In this document: positions 1 through 5,878 of the stretch, piece by piece
Layout of the letters: each line of letters starts with the position of its first letter
Numbering within the stretch: the stretch's first letter is position 1
NCBI GenBank assembly: GCA_964370305.1
Contig: CAYJIU010000028.1
Coordinates: 1-20,105, forward strand
Reading direction: 5' to 3'
Length of the DNA: 20,105 nt
Source: CAYJAD01 sp964370305
Lineage (GTDB): Bacteria; Desulfobacterota; Desulfovibrionia; Desulfovibrionales; Desulfovibrionaceae
Notes under the pieces: generated by a model
What the model saw: only the letters and a program-made list of their open reading frames with translations
Databases searched by the model: none
Told to the model about the DNA's origin: nothing
Position numbers and translations under genes: made by a program

Positions 1-54
1 AAGAGCACTTTCAAAACTTACGTCTGCTTCATGTCCGGTTTCTTGGTTTGCCAT
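1..54 (-). CDS. xseB: Probable exodeoxyribonuclease VII small subunit, N-terminal fragment
   Basis: The minus strand opens an ORF at ATG 54-52 that runs off the window after 18 codons (MANQETGHEADVSFESAL). A GGAGG ribosome site (65-69 on the plus strand as CCTCC) lies 10 nt upstream, so the start is well supported. The SFExAL segment near the N-terminus is typical of XseB, whose first helix usually continues into a LxxIVxxLE pattern. XseB is the small helical subunit that assembles with XseA into a single-strand-specific exonuclease acting in repair. With only 18 residues visible, identity rests on one short motif and could be wrong. That a gene starts here is much more certain than its name. 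Confidence 0.5.
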   Translation of the reverse strand, partial: MANQETGHEADVSFESAL

Positions 55-101
55 ACTTACATAGCCTCCACACAATAATTTCCCCTTAGGGGTCTGTAGC
101 A

Positions 102-128
102 ATTATCAGAACATAAACAAGATGACAA
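102..128 (-). promoter_or_regulatory. Candidate sigma-70 promoter for the leftward gene (xseB-like)
   Basis: On the minus strand a TTGTCA -35 (123-128, 5/6 match) is followed after 15 nt by GATAAT (102-107, 5/6 match). The 15-nt spacer is short, so this is tentative. A small CCCCT-T-AGGGG palindrome (82-92) lies between it and the ribosome site. Confidence 0.3.
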
Positions 129-137
129 GCAAAAACA

Positions 138-164
138 CACCAAATTTTTAAAGTGGTGCGTTTA
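138..164 (+). repeat. 27-bp direct repeat, copy 1
   Basis: It begins CACCAAATTTTTAAAGTGG and ends TGCGTTTA. It is identical to 319-345, giving a 181-bp offset. Each copy contains an internal CACCA...TGGTG inverted pair. It could be an element boundary, a recombination scar or a protein-binding site; nothing here decides which. Confidence 0.9.
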
Positions 165-282
165 GAGTGCTGACAAAGTTAGCACGACCGATAAATCAAG
201 AGCAGGCGCAATTTACTTGCGCCGTAAAGCGATTGATTTTCGTGCCTTTCCGCTTGACAGCTCTGCTGACAATAGCGGCGCA

Positions 283-302
283 AAACCCACGCAGTGGGGT
301 TT
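283..302 (-). terminator. Possible terminator for the wbpP-like gene
   Basis: On the minus strand AAACCCCAC, a 3-nt loop and GTGGGTTTT form a GC-containing hairpin ending in a short T run, about 84 nt past the epimerase stop. The T run is short, and the hairpin also belongs to a block of other hairpins, so its role is uncertain. Confidence 0.35.
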
Positions 303-318
303 GTCATCAATCTGAATG

Positions 319-345
319 CACCAAATTTTTAAAGTGGTGCGTTTA
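319..345 (+). repeat. 27-bp direct repeat, copy 2
   Basis: Exact second copy of 138-164. It lies about 40 bp beyond the 3' end of the epimerase gene on the opposite side of a block of hairpins, so the pair brackets that block. Confidence 0.9.
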
Positions 346-385
346 CATTCACATTATTGTTACTTGTGTCGATCTTAATTAATAC

Positions 386-1408
386 TTAAACATGCTTAGC
401 ATACCACTTACCAGCAAGGCTAAGCCCTGCTTTTACGCCATATTGTGGAGCATATCCAAGTAAATTTTTAGCCCGCGAAATATCAGCTAGGGAGTGACGC
501 ACATCCCCTGCTCGAAAATCGCGGTATATGGGCTTTGTATCGGCCAAATCTTGCTTATGGCCCTTTACTTCTGCCTTGATGAGTTCATAAAGCTCGTTTA
601 GGGTGGTGCGTTCACCAAAGGCCACATTATAAACCTTATTACAAGCCTCACCCGTGGCAAGAGCTGCTAAAATATTTATTTGCACTACATTATCAATGTA
701 GCAAAAGTCACGGCTAGTTTCGCCATCACCGTTAATGAATACATCTTTTCCCTGCAATAGCGCAGAAAACCACTGAGGAATAACCGCGGCATAAGCACCT
801 TCTGGATCTTGACGACGCCCAAAAACATTAAAGTAACGAAGGCCCACCGTACCAAAATCATAACATTTATTAAAAACATCGGCATAAAGCTCATTTACAT
901 ATTTGGTCACAGCATAAGGTGAAAGGGGGGAGCCTATAACATCTTCAACCTTGGGTAAGGTTGGTGAGTCGCCGTAGGTGGATGATGAAGCAGCATAGAC
1001 AAAGCTTTGGGCATTGGCCTCACGCGCTGCCACAAGCATATTTAAAAATCCATTAATATTACAACTATTTGTCAAAATAGGGTCAATTATGGAGCGTGGC
1101 ACAGACCCAAGGGCCGCTTGATGCAAAACATGCTGTACACCCGCGCAAGCTTTTTGGCAGGTGGGTAAATCGCGCATATCTCCTTCAATAAAAGTAAAAT
1201 TTTTCCACGCATCTTCGCCCACAATCTGACGCACCATATCAAGGTTTTTTTGGTATCCAGTCATAAAGTTATCTAAACCCACCACATGCTGCTTGTGCAA
1301 AAGCAGGTGTTCAAGCAAATTAGATCCAATAAAACCAGCCACACCGGTAATTAGCCAAGTACGAGGGTTTTTTGCGATTTGTTCTAAGGCTTTTGAATAT
1401 GCTGGCAT
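386..1408 (-). CDS. wbpP: UDP-N-acetylglucosamine 4-epimerase (WbpP/TviC family SDR)
   Basis: A 340-residue cytoplasmic extended short-chain dehydrogenase, the usual length for WbpP/TviC. It interconverts the C4 configuration of UDP-HexNAc sugars (UDP-GlcNAc/UDP-GalNAc or their uronic acids) to supply surface polysaccharides. Visible motifs are the NAD-binding GVAGFIG at residues 22-28, the ASSS serine cluster at 140-143, the catalytic YAVTK at 165-169, and the block QAALGSVPRSI near 97-107, which is typical of this subfamily. The match to the WbpP/TviC pattern recalled from Pseudomonas is strong along the whole length, so an ordinary GalE or UDP-glucuronate epimerase is less likely. The start is supported by AAGGAA a few bases upstream. 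It is divergent from the glycosyltransferase at 1502, which fits a shared polysaccharide role. Substrate preference (GlcNAc or GlcNAcA) cannot be read from this. Confidence 0.92.
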   Translation of the reverse strand: MPAYSKALEQIAKNPRTWLITGVAGFIGSNLLEHLLLHKQHVVGLDNFMTGYQKNLDMVRQIVGEDAWKNFTFIEGDMRDLPTCQKACAGVQHVLHQAALGSVPRSIIDPILTNSCNINGFLNMLVAAREANAQSFVYAASSSTYGDSPTLPKVEDVIGSPLSPYAVTKYVNELYADVFNKCYDFGTVGLRYFNVFGRRQDPEGAYAAVIPQWFSALLQGKDVFINGDGETSRDFCYIDNVVQINILAALATGEACNKVYNVAFGERTTLNELYELIKAEVKGHKQDLADTKPIYRDFRAGDVRHSLADISRAKNLLGYAPQYGVKAGLSLAGKWYAKHV

Positions 1409-1501
1409 ATTTTATTCCTTTATAATTGAGTTTTTTTATAGCTTATTATAAAAAGATGCATTGGATTAACCCTTACCAGTATATGTTACAAGCCCAAGGC
1501 A

Positions 1502-2650
1502 ATGCAACAAATATATGATAAGACGATGAAAATATTATTTATAGCCAATCAAGCACGCAGCACTTATATTTTTTGGTCTGTACTTATGCAAAACATACAA
1601 CAACTAGGACATAATGTTGTTTGCTGTGTGCCTGCGGAAAATGACCAACAATATATTAATGAGCTACGCGCACAAGGAGTGCGTGTTATTATGTACCCCT
1701 TACAGCGTAAAGGAATAAACCCCTTATATGATATAAAAAGTTTTATTGCCCTTTACAATATTGCTCGTACCGAAAAAGCCCATAAAATCTTTACATCCAC
1801 CATCAAGCCTATCATATATGGTAACATTGCCGCAAAATTGGGGGGGAACGGGCAAATATTTTCCTGTATCACTGGCCTTGGCTTTAGCTTTGAACCAACA
1901 GATAATATACTCAAGAAATTATTTAATAAATTAGTCACATGGCTGTATAAAATTGCATTGGGTAGGACTAAATGTGTATTTTTTCAAAATATGCATGACA
2001 GAGAAATATTTTTACAAGAAAATATTATCTCTAAGCATACTAAAACCGCCCTATGCAATGGAACCGGCGTAAATATTAAACATTTTTACTTTCATGAACA
2101 TTTTCCAACCCGCCCAACCTTTTTGCTAGTGGCACGTTTGCTCAAAGCCAAGGGTATTGAAGATTTTGCCAAAGCCGGAGCAATAATTAAACAAAAATAT
2201 CCGCAAGCTTGCTTTCAAGTTTTGGGGCCTGAAGAACAAGGTTACGGTTCTTTGAACCTAAGCCAAGTTTTAGCATGGCAAAATTCCGGACATATTACAT
2301 ACTTAGGCGATGCACATGATGTGCGCCCCTTTCTGACAGAGGCTAGCGTTGTAGTGCTACCATCATTAAGAGAGGGCCTGTCTTGCGCACTTATGGAGGC
2401 CATGAGTATGGGTCGGCCAGTGGTTGCAAGTGATGTTCCCGGTTGTCGTGAACTCATAATTAATAATAAAAACGGAATATTAGTGCCACCACAAAATCCG
2501 GTGGCCTTAGCCCATGCTTTGGAGCAATTCATATTGCACCCGCAAAATATAGCCAGCATGGGACTGGCCGGAAGACGTATGGTTGAAGAGCACTTTGATG
2601 CCACGTATGTGGCAAAACAATTATTACAACACATGAAAATAGTAGAATAA
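1502..2650 (+). CDS. Glycosyltransferase family 4 protein (PglA-like)
   Basis: A 382-residue retaining GT-B glycosyltransferase. The N-terminal half carries the acceptor-side pattern TSTIKPIIYGNIA (98-110) and ITGLGFSF (123-130), common in HexNAc-transferring GT4 enzymes of the PglA type. The C-terminal Glycos_transf_1 domain begins near FLLVARLLKAKGI (207-219) and holds the nucleotide-sugar E-x7-E motif at E291/E299, followed by GRPVVASDVPGCREL. Expected role: adding a sugar, plausibly a HexNAc supplied by the neighbouring epimerase, to a lipid-linked intermediate at the inner membrane. The start is uncertain. ATG 1502 has an AAGG only 2 nt upstream, while the family-typical beginning MKILFIANQ starts at residue 9 (1526) without a clear ribosome site. 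It ends 22 bp before the phosphoglycosyl transferase gene. Both look more AT-rich than the genes around them, hinting at acquisition as a block. Confidence 0.88.
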   Translation: MQQIYDKTMKILFIANQARSTYIFWSVLMQNIQQLGHNVVCCVPAENDQQYINELRAQGVRVIMYPLQRKGINPLYDIKSFIALYNIARTEKAHKIFTSTIKPIIYGNIAAKLGGNGQIFSCITGLGFSFEPTDNILKKLFNKLVTWLYKIALGRTKCVFFQNMHDREIFLQENIISKHTKTALCNGTGVNIKHFYFHEHFPTRPTFLLVARLLKAKGIEDFAKAGAIIKQKYPQACFQVLGPEEQGYGSLNLSQVLAWQNSGHITYLGDAHDVRPFLTEASVVVLPSLREGLSCALMEAMSMGRPVVASDVPGCRELIINNKNGILVPPQNPVALAHALEQFILHPQNIASMGLAGRRMVEEHFDATYVAKQLLQHMKIVE

Positions 2651-2672
2651 ATACCACTGGCATGGAAAAATT

Positions 2673-3314
2673 ATGATGAAATTAAACCCCTCAGATAAGT
2701 ACCCATGTGGATGCTCCGCGGCTATAGAGTATCCATGGTATTTTATAAGCCTCAAGCGAAGCATTGATATATGTATATCCTTGCTATTATTAATAATGTC
2801 TATCCCCATGCTTATATTGGTGGCCCTTGGTATTCGTTTGGAATCACAAGGCCCAATTATTTATACGCAAGAGCGCGTAGGGCTTGGGGGGCGCGTCTTT
2901 ACCCTATATAAATTTCGCTCCATGTATCAAGACAGCGGAGAACAAGCTGCGATGTGGACTGCGGTAAACGACAAGCGTATCACTAAAATTGGCAAATATA
3001 TACGCAAGTTACACATAGATGAATTGCCACAGCTATGGAATATTTTAAAAAATGATATGAGCTTCATCGGGCCAAGGCCAGAACAAGTGGACATTGTGCG
3101 TAAACTTGCCATGAACATTCAAGATTATCACTTTCGCCATCACGTGAAACCGGGATTAACGGGGCTTGCTCAAGTTTGCTACCCCTACGCCGCCTCAGAA
3201 GAAGATGCCCGCCACAAGCTCAGCTATGACCTTTATTACATTAATAATATGTCATTTTCTCTTGAAATAAAAATTTTAATTAAAACAGTCGGAGCCGTGC
3301 TTAAAGGGGTCTAG
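2673..3314 (+). CDS. Undecaprenyl-phosphate sugar phosphotransferase (PglC/WcaJ family)
   Basis: A 213-residue polyprenyl-phosphate phosphoglycosyl transferase that starts glycan assembly by moving a sugar-1-phosphate from a UDP-sugar to undecaprenyl phosphate at the inner membrane. Order of features: a short polar leader; a single hydrophobic segment at about 34-54 (the re-entrant membrane helix of this family); ERVGLGGRVFTLYKFRSM (67-84); the catalytic Asp-Glu pair D116-E117 in HIDELPQLWNILKNDMSFIGPRP; and KPGLTGLAQV (159-168). The length is that of the short PglC-type enzymes, lacking the extra N-terminal helices of WcaJ or WbaP. ATG 2673 is directly followed by a second ATG; a weak GGA precedes them. 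It is probably co-transcribed with the GT4 gene. The sugar is not determined; the adjacent epimerase makes a HexNAc plausible. Confidence 0.9.
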   Translation: MMKLNPSDKYPCGCSAAIEYPWYFISLKRSIDICISLLLLIMSIPMLILVALGIRLESQGPIIYTQERVGLGGRVFTLYKFRSMYQDSGEQAAMWTAVNDKRITKIGKYIRKLHIDELPQLWNILKNDMSFIGPRPEQVDIVRKLAMNIQDYHFRHHVKPGLTGLAQVCYPYAASEEDARHKLSYDLYYINNMSFSLEIKILIKTVGAVLKGV

Positions 3315-3316
3315 TC

Positions 3317-3346
3317 ACTACCGATGACCCTCGCTGTATCGGGAGT
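3317..3346. other. Hairpin upstream of azlC
   Basis: ACT-CCGAT-AC (3317-3328) pairs with GT-ATCGG-AGT (3336-3346) around a 7-nt loop, with one mismatch and one bulge. No T run follows on the plus strand, so it is not an obvious terminator for the sugar transferase gene, which ends 3 bp before. It lies just before the short ORF at 3360. Confidence 0.45.
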
Positions 3347-3359
3347 CAATACAAGGAAA

Positions 3360-3470
3360 ATGCTTCGCGACCTACTTTTAATATTGACGACTAATCCCTT
3401 GAAGAAAAAATCAATAAACTATACAAAGGCTCATGCAAATTTTTTCTTCATCTGTAATGGAAGGCATTAA
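3360..3470 (+). CDS. Candidate 36-codon upstream ORF overlapping azlC
   Basis: ATG 3360, preceded by AAGGA (3353-3357, unusually close), opens a 36-residue reading frame starting MLRDLLLILTTNPLKKK. Its TAA at 3468-3470 lies 38 nt inside azlC in another frame. The early LLLIL run is suggestive because azlCD exports branched-chain amino acids, and Leu/Ile-rich leader peptides control such genes elsewhere. Against it: no terminator/antiterminator pair follows, and the sequence contains the CGACTAA motif shared with nearby repeats. It may simply be chance. Confidence 0.2.
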   Translation: MLRDLLLILTTNPLKKKSINYTKAHANFFFICNGRH

Positions 3471-4140
3471 GCGTGCCTTACCCATAGTTCTTGGTTATGT
3501 GCCCGTGGCCTTTGCTTTTGGGGTGCTAGCTGTAAAAAATAATATTCCGCCAGGTTATGCCATAGCCATGTCTTGCTTTGTCTTTGCAGGTTCAGGGCAA
3601 TTTGTTGCGGCCTCACTTTGGGGTAGTGGAGTTGGCGCGGCCTCAGTGATACTTACAGTCTTTGTGGTTAATTTACGCCATTTGCTTATGTCTGCATCCT
3701 TAGCTACACACATGCAAAAAACTACTCGATTACAGCGATTTATCATGGGATGTGAACTTACTGATGAAACGTTTGGCGTACACTCCACAGCCTTTAGGCG
3801 TGGTTGGCAAATATCACTTTCAACCCTATATGCGTGTAATATTACGGCCCATGTTTCATGGGTTATAGGCACTATTGTTGGAGTTTATTTTAGCTCATTT
3901 ATTACCGACGTGCGCCCACTCGGTCTTGATTACGCCCTAACCGCCATGTTTTTGGCATTATTAATTCCTCAATTATGTGAAGGGCTTGATGTAGTTGTTG
4001 CCGTGTTTGCTGGCACTACGTCGGTGAACTTAAAACTTATGGGCCTTGGGCAATGGAATGTTATTGTAGCAACAATTTTAGCAGCGACCCTTGGTCTTGT
4101 ACTACATAGGCGTAAAAATCCAATAAAGGCAAAGCCATGA
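3433..4140 (+). CDS. azlC: Branched-chain amino acid exporter large subunit AzlC
   Basis: A 235-residue polytopic inner-membrane protein of the AzlC/LIV-E family, which with AzlD forms an exporter of branched-chain amino acids, shown for AzlCD of Bacillus and BrnFE of Corynebacterium. The N-terminal segment IKRALPIVLGYVPVAFAFGVLA (about 12-33) and the motif FAGSGQFVAASLWGSG (about 51-66) with NLRHLLMSASLA (80-91) are characteristic. The rest is mostly hydrophobic helices. ATG 3433 has AAAGG only 3 nt upstream; the next Met (residue 10) has no ribosome site. The stop overlaps the azlD start (ATGA, 4137-4140), so the two subunits are probably translationally coupled. Homologues transport other small molecules in some bacteria, so the exact substrate is inferred. 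Confidence 0.9.
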   Translation: MQIFSSSVMEGIKRALPIVLGYVPVAFAFGVLAVKNNIPPGYAIAMSCFVFAGSGQFVAASLWGSGVGAASVILTVFVVNLRHLLMSASLATHMQKTTRLQRFIMGCELTDETFGVHSTAFRRGWQISLSTLYACNITAHVSWVIGTIVGVYFSSFITDVRPLGLDYALTAMFLALLIPQLCEGLDVVVAVFAGTTSVNLKLMGLGQWNVIVATILAATLGLVLHRRKNPIKAKP

Positions 4141-4463
4141 ACATAGAACTTTTAATTTGTATCGCTGGCTGTGCCTTGGTAACGGTTGTGCCAAGGATTT
4201 TGCCTCTCATGTATCTTTCTACTGACTCTATGCCTGAACCGGTTTTACGCTGGCTATCCTTTGTACCAGTGGCAGTTATGTCGGCATTACTTTTTCCTGA
4301 CCTAGTAATCCAAGAAGGAAAATTAAATATTAGCCTTGACAATATTTACCTTTTAGCCGCTTTTCCTTCTTTTTTAGTGGCTTGGCGTACTAAAAGTTTT
4401 TTTGGCACCATCGTATGCGCCATGGCTACAGTGGCTTTTTTGCGCTATATAGGCGGCCCTTAA
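4137..4463 (+). CDS. azlD: Branched-chain amino acid exporter small subunit AzlD
   Basis: A 108-residue membrane protein of the AzlD/BrnE family, the usual length, with about four hydrophobic segments. The pattern VVPRILPLMYLS (17-28) followed by VLRWLSFVPVAVMSALLFPDLV (36-57) is the family signature. It works as the partner of AzlC in a two-subunit exporter at the inner membrane. The ATG overlaps the azlC stop by 4 bp, and an AAAGG within the azlC 3' end provides the ribosome site. No regulator (such as an Lrp-type gene) is adjacent. A hairpin-rich non-coding zone begins about 70 bp downstream. Confidence 0.9.
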   Translation: MNIELLICIAGCALVTVVPRILPLMYLSTDSMPEPVLRWLSFVPVAVMSALLFPDLVIQEGKLNISLDNIYLLAAFPSFLVAWRTKSFFGTIVCAMATVAFLRYIGGP

Positions 4464-4531
4464 AAACATAGTAAGACTGTAATGTGTAATGATTTTTGAT
4501 ATGAAAATATAAAAATAAGCTTTAAAAGGGG

Positions 4532-4670
4532 CGACTAACAAAATTTGAGCAAATCTCAATTTTGCGCCACGAAAGCAAGCAGGAATTCATTTCCTGCGAC
4601 CGCAAAGCGGTGCTTGGAGTGGGCGTGCCTTACGAAAAATACGTGAAAGCGTGTTTTTCAACATCAACTA
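4532..4670 (+). repeat. Left arm of inverted hairpin element flanking the DUF4911-like gene
   Basis: It starts with CGACTAAC (4532-4539) and holds four hairpins in a row: 4539-4564 (CAAAATTTGAG/CTCAATTTTG, one bulge), 4579-4597 (GCAGGAA, 5-nt loop, TTCCTGC), 4599-4611 (ACCGC-AAA-GCGGT) and 4634-4659 (11 pairs including two G-U, GAAA tetraloop). The last part, 4625-4670, reappears in inverted orientation at 4974-5020 with few changes, and the first part corresponds to the outer end at 5144-5183. The middle resembles 201-248. Confidence 0.7.
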
Positions 4671-4686
4671 TACAGGCTGGTAATTA

Positions 4687-4953
4687 ATGACGAACACTAC
4701 AAGAAAAAGACGCCTTGCCCCACCTCTTGCGCCAGCTCAGCAAAGTAAGTTTTTATTTGTGCAAATTGCACCAGAGCAAGTGGGGATGTTTCGTTTTTTA
4801 CTTGAAGCTTATGGGCATGTGGCTTATTTTTCTGTAATCAATAAATATGATGCACTATTAAAAATAGTTTTTTCACCTCACATGGAGCACATGGTGAAGG
4901 CTGCTTTGCACGAAATTTCGCAAAGTGTGAAGATAGATTGTAAGGATATCTGA
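4687..4953 (+). CDS. Small DUF4911-like protein of unknown function
   Basis: An 88-residue soluble protein. Residues 1-20 form a basic, Ala/Pro-rich leader without a membrane segment. From about residue 21 the pattern FLFVQIAPEQVGMFRFLLEAY, then a short beta-like stretch and LKIVFSPHMEHMVKAALHEI, resembles DUF4911, a short domain seen in delta-proteobacteria (an alternating beta and helix arrangement ending in an amphipathic helix). No catalytic residues are evident and the function is unknown. ATG 4687 follows an AGGCTGG stretch that may serve as ribosome site. The gene sits alone between two inverted copies of a hairpin element, which could mean that it moves with them or merely that they landed on both sides. 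The family assignment is from memory of the pattern, without a search. Confidence 0.65.
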   Translation: MTNTTRKRRLAPPLAPAQQSKFLFVQIAPEQVGMFRFLLEAYGHVAYFSVINKYDALLKIVFSPHMEHMVKAALHEISQSVKIDCKDI

Positions 4954-4973
4954 CGCTTCACGGCATCATAATT

Positions 4974-5183
4974 TAGCTGATGCTGAAAAACACGTTGCCA
5001 CGTATTTTTCAGAAAGGCACACTGGCTTCAAATACCCCTTCGGGGGTTGCCAAAAGTTCAGCCCAACGGGCACGAAGTGTTCACATTAGGCGAAGAATGA
5101 GCCTTATGTGGATCGCACGCAAAACAATTCTGGCTTATTTTACGCCGTGCACAATTTTTCTTACAGAAAAATTGCGTTAGTCG
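4974..5183 (-). repeat. Right arm of inverted hairpin element flanking the DUF4911-like gene
   Basis: Read on the minus strand it begins CGACTAAC (5183-5176) and ends CATCAGCTA, the same ends as the left arm. Hairpins are: 5152-5174 (CAATTTTTC, 5-nt loop, GAAAAATTG, perfect), 5115-5150 (GCACG/CGTGC base), 5082-5110 (CACATTAGGC/GCCTTATGTG, one mismatch), 5061-5071 (GCCC-AAC-GGGC), 5034-5047 (ACCCC-TTCG-GGGGT, a UUCG-type tetraloop) and 4983-5012 (13-bp stem whose only irregular pair becomes G-U on the minus strand). Both terminal blocks match the left arm; the middle is longer and different. Confidence 0.7.
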
Positions 5184-5212
5184 TCACGTGAAAAACGTAT
5201 TTTGGCACCATA

Positions 5213-5257
5213 AAAATGCCAGAAAAGTGCATTTCATGCCCTTATTTCTGGCATTTT
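5213..5257. terminator. Bidirectional rho-independent-type terminator
   Basis: A perfect 13-bp stem AAAATGCCAGAAA (5213-5225) / TTTCTGGCATTTT (5245-5257) with a 19-nt loop that contains its own GCAT-TTC-ATGC mini-hairpin. T-rich sequence follows on both strands, so it could stop transcription from either side. It lies beyond the DUF4911-like gene and the right hairpin arm. Confidence 0.6.
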
Positions 5258-5383
5258 ATTTGTCAATTTTTGCTAAAAAATAATTTATTTTCAATACTTT
5301 GTATAGTTTTTCAGTGTCGACTAATTTAAGAATTGAACTTTGCCAATCCGCACAAATAATATTGAAATATCGATTTCTTTAAA

Positions 5384-5613
5384 GCCCTTCAGGGCCATGG
5401 GTTTTTGTGAGTGTGCAAACACGAACAAAAACCCAGATGGCTGGTTATGGGTGCGATTTTGAGTATATTTTAAGATTTTTTCTTCTCGCAAGGAAGAACA
5501 TTTTTTGCTGCGTAAGCGACCTCGAGGTCGTGCGTATAAGCAAAAAGTGTTCTGACGCAGCGAGATGGGAAAAGATGAATATGCCAAAATTGCACCCTAT
5601 GGCTTAAGGGCCG
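5384..5613. repeat. Long imperfect palindrome centred at 5523/5524
   Basis: The centre CGACCTCGAGGTCG (5517-5530) is a perfect 14-bp palindrome. Moving outward, matching blocks pair in order: TTTTTGCT (5502-5509) with AGCAAAAA (5539-5546), AGAACA (5495-5500) with TGTTCT (5548-5553), TCTCGC (5484-5489) with GCGAGA (5560-5565), ATTTTG (5456-5461) with CAAAAT (5585-5590), and GGGTGC (5449-5454) with GCACCC (5592-5597). The left side also carries a separate hairpin 5394-5441 (15-bp stem with a 2-nt bulge, inner GTGT-GCAA-ACAC) and GCCCT-TC-AGGGC (5384-5395). The arms differ by substitutions and small gaps. Confidence 0.75.
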
Positions 5614-5723
5614 TAAGGCCGCCTTGCTAAAGGCAAACAAGATTCTATAGCATGATGCAAAAGCAAAAAGTATTACTAAAATGAATTATTGGCACAATTA
5701 GGATGGTGTGTCCCTGTGGGCTT

Positions 5724-5823
5724 NNNNNNNNNNNNNNNNNNNNNNNNNNNNNNNNNNNNNNNNNNNNNNNNNNNNNNNNNNNNNNNNNNNNNNNNNNNNN
5801 NNNNNNNNNNNNNNNNNNNNNNN
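5724..5823. other. Assembly gap of 100 N
   Basis: Exactly 100 undetermined bases, the conventional placeholder for a gap of unknown length. The flanks, CCTGTGGGCTT on the left and AATCACTAATC on the right, are directly adjacent in the other repeat copy at 6002-6023, so the true gap may be zero or an array of repeat units. Confidence 0.98.
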
Positions 5824-5878
5824 AATCACTAATCATCACCCACTTGTAGCGCGGCCAAAAACGCCTCTTGCGGTAACT
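5824..5878 (-). pseudogene. Detached copy of the lepA 3' end
   Basis: These 55 bp are identical to 6013-6067 and encode on the minus strand the last 15 LepA residues (LPQEAFLAALQVGDD) plus the stop at 5831-5829. Upstream on the minus strand, around 5879-5900, the similarity to lepA seems to continue in a degraded, frameshifted way before the hairpin at 5901-5919 takes over. It is a fragment rather than a gene, either a real partial duplication or an assembly product beside the gap. Confidence 0.7.

Larger units (their letters stand above)
55..385. other. 331-bp non-coding spacer with hairpins and a direct repeat
   Basis: No convincing gene is present. The stretch holds two 27-bp direct repeats (138-164, 319-345). 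Between them are several hairpins: 167-185 (GTGCT/AGCAC), 205-223 (GGCGCAA, 5-nt loop, TTGCGCC, perfect 7-bp stem) and 283-302 (AAACCCAC/GTGGGGTTT, one bulge). A longer-range pair also exists, GCGCCG 219-224 with CGGCGC 276-281. The order AGCAGG (201-206), AAAGCG (226-231), CGTGCCTT (241-248) recurs with similar spacing at 4578-4631, so this looks like a copy of the same intergenic element family. Confidence 0.6.

Noticed and set aside
167..382. 71-residue reading frame on the plus strand
   Set aside because: It runs through three hairpins and one of the direct repeats, has no ribosome site and resembles no protein.
4980..5180. 66-residue plus-strand frame
   Set aside because: It coincides exactly with the right hairpin arm and its translation is low in recognisable pattern.
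4974..5183. Integron attC site or gene cassette
   Set aside because: The GTTAGTCG end is faintly similar to an attC core, but the paired inner and outer core sites are not found and no integrase is present.
5321..5607. Overlapping frames of 88 residues (minus) and 66 residues (plus)
   Set aside because: Both lie in the long palindrome, where inverted repeats naturally produce open frames on both strands; no ribosome site or family pattern is seen.
4532..5640. CRISPR array
   Set aside because: Hairpins differ from one another and are unevenly spaced; there are no identical direct repeats with regular spacers and no cas genes.
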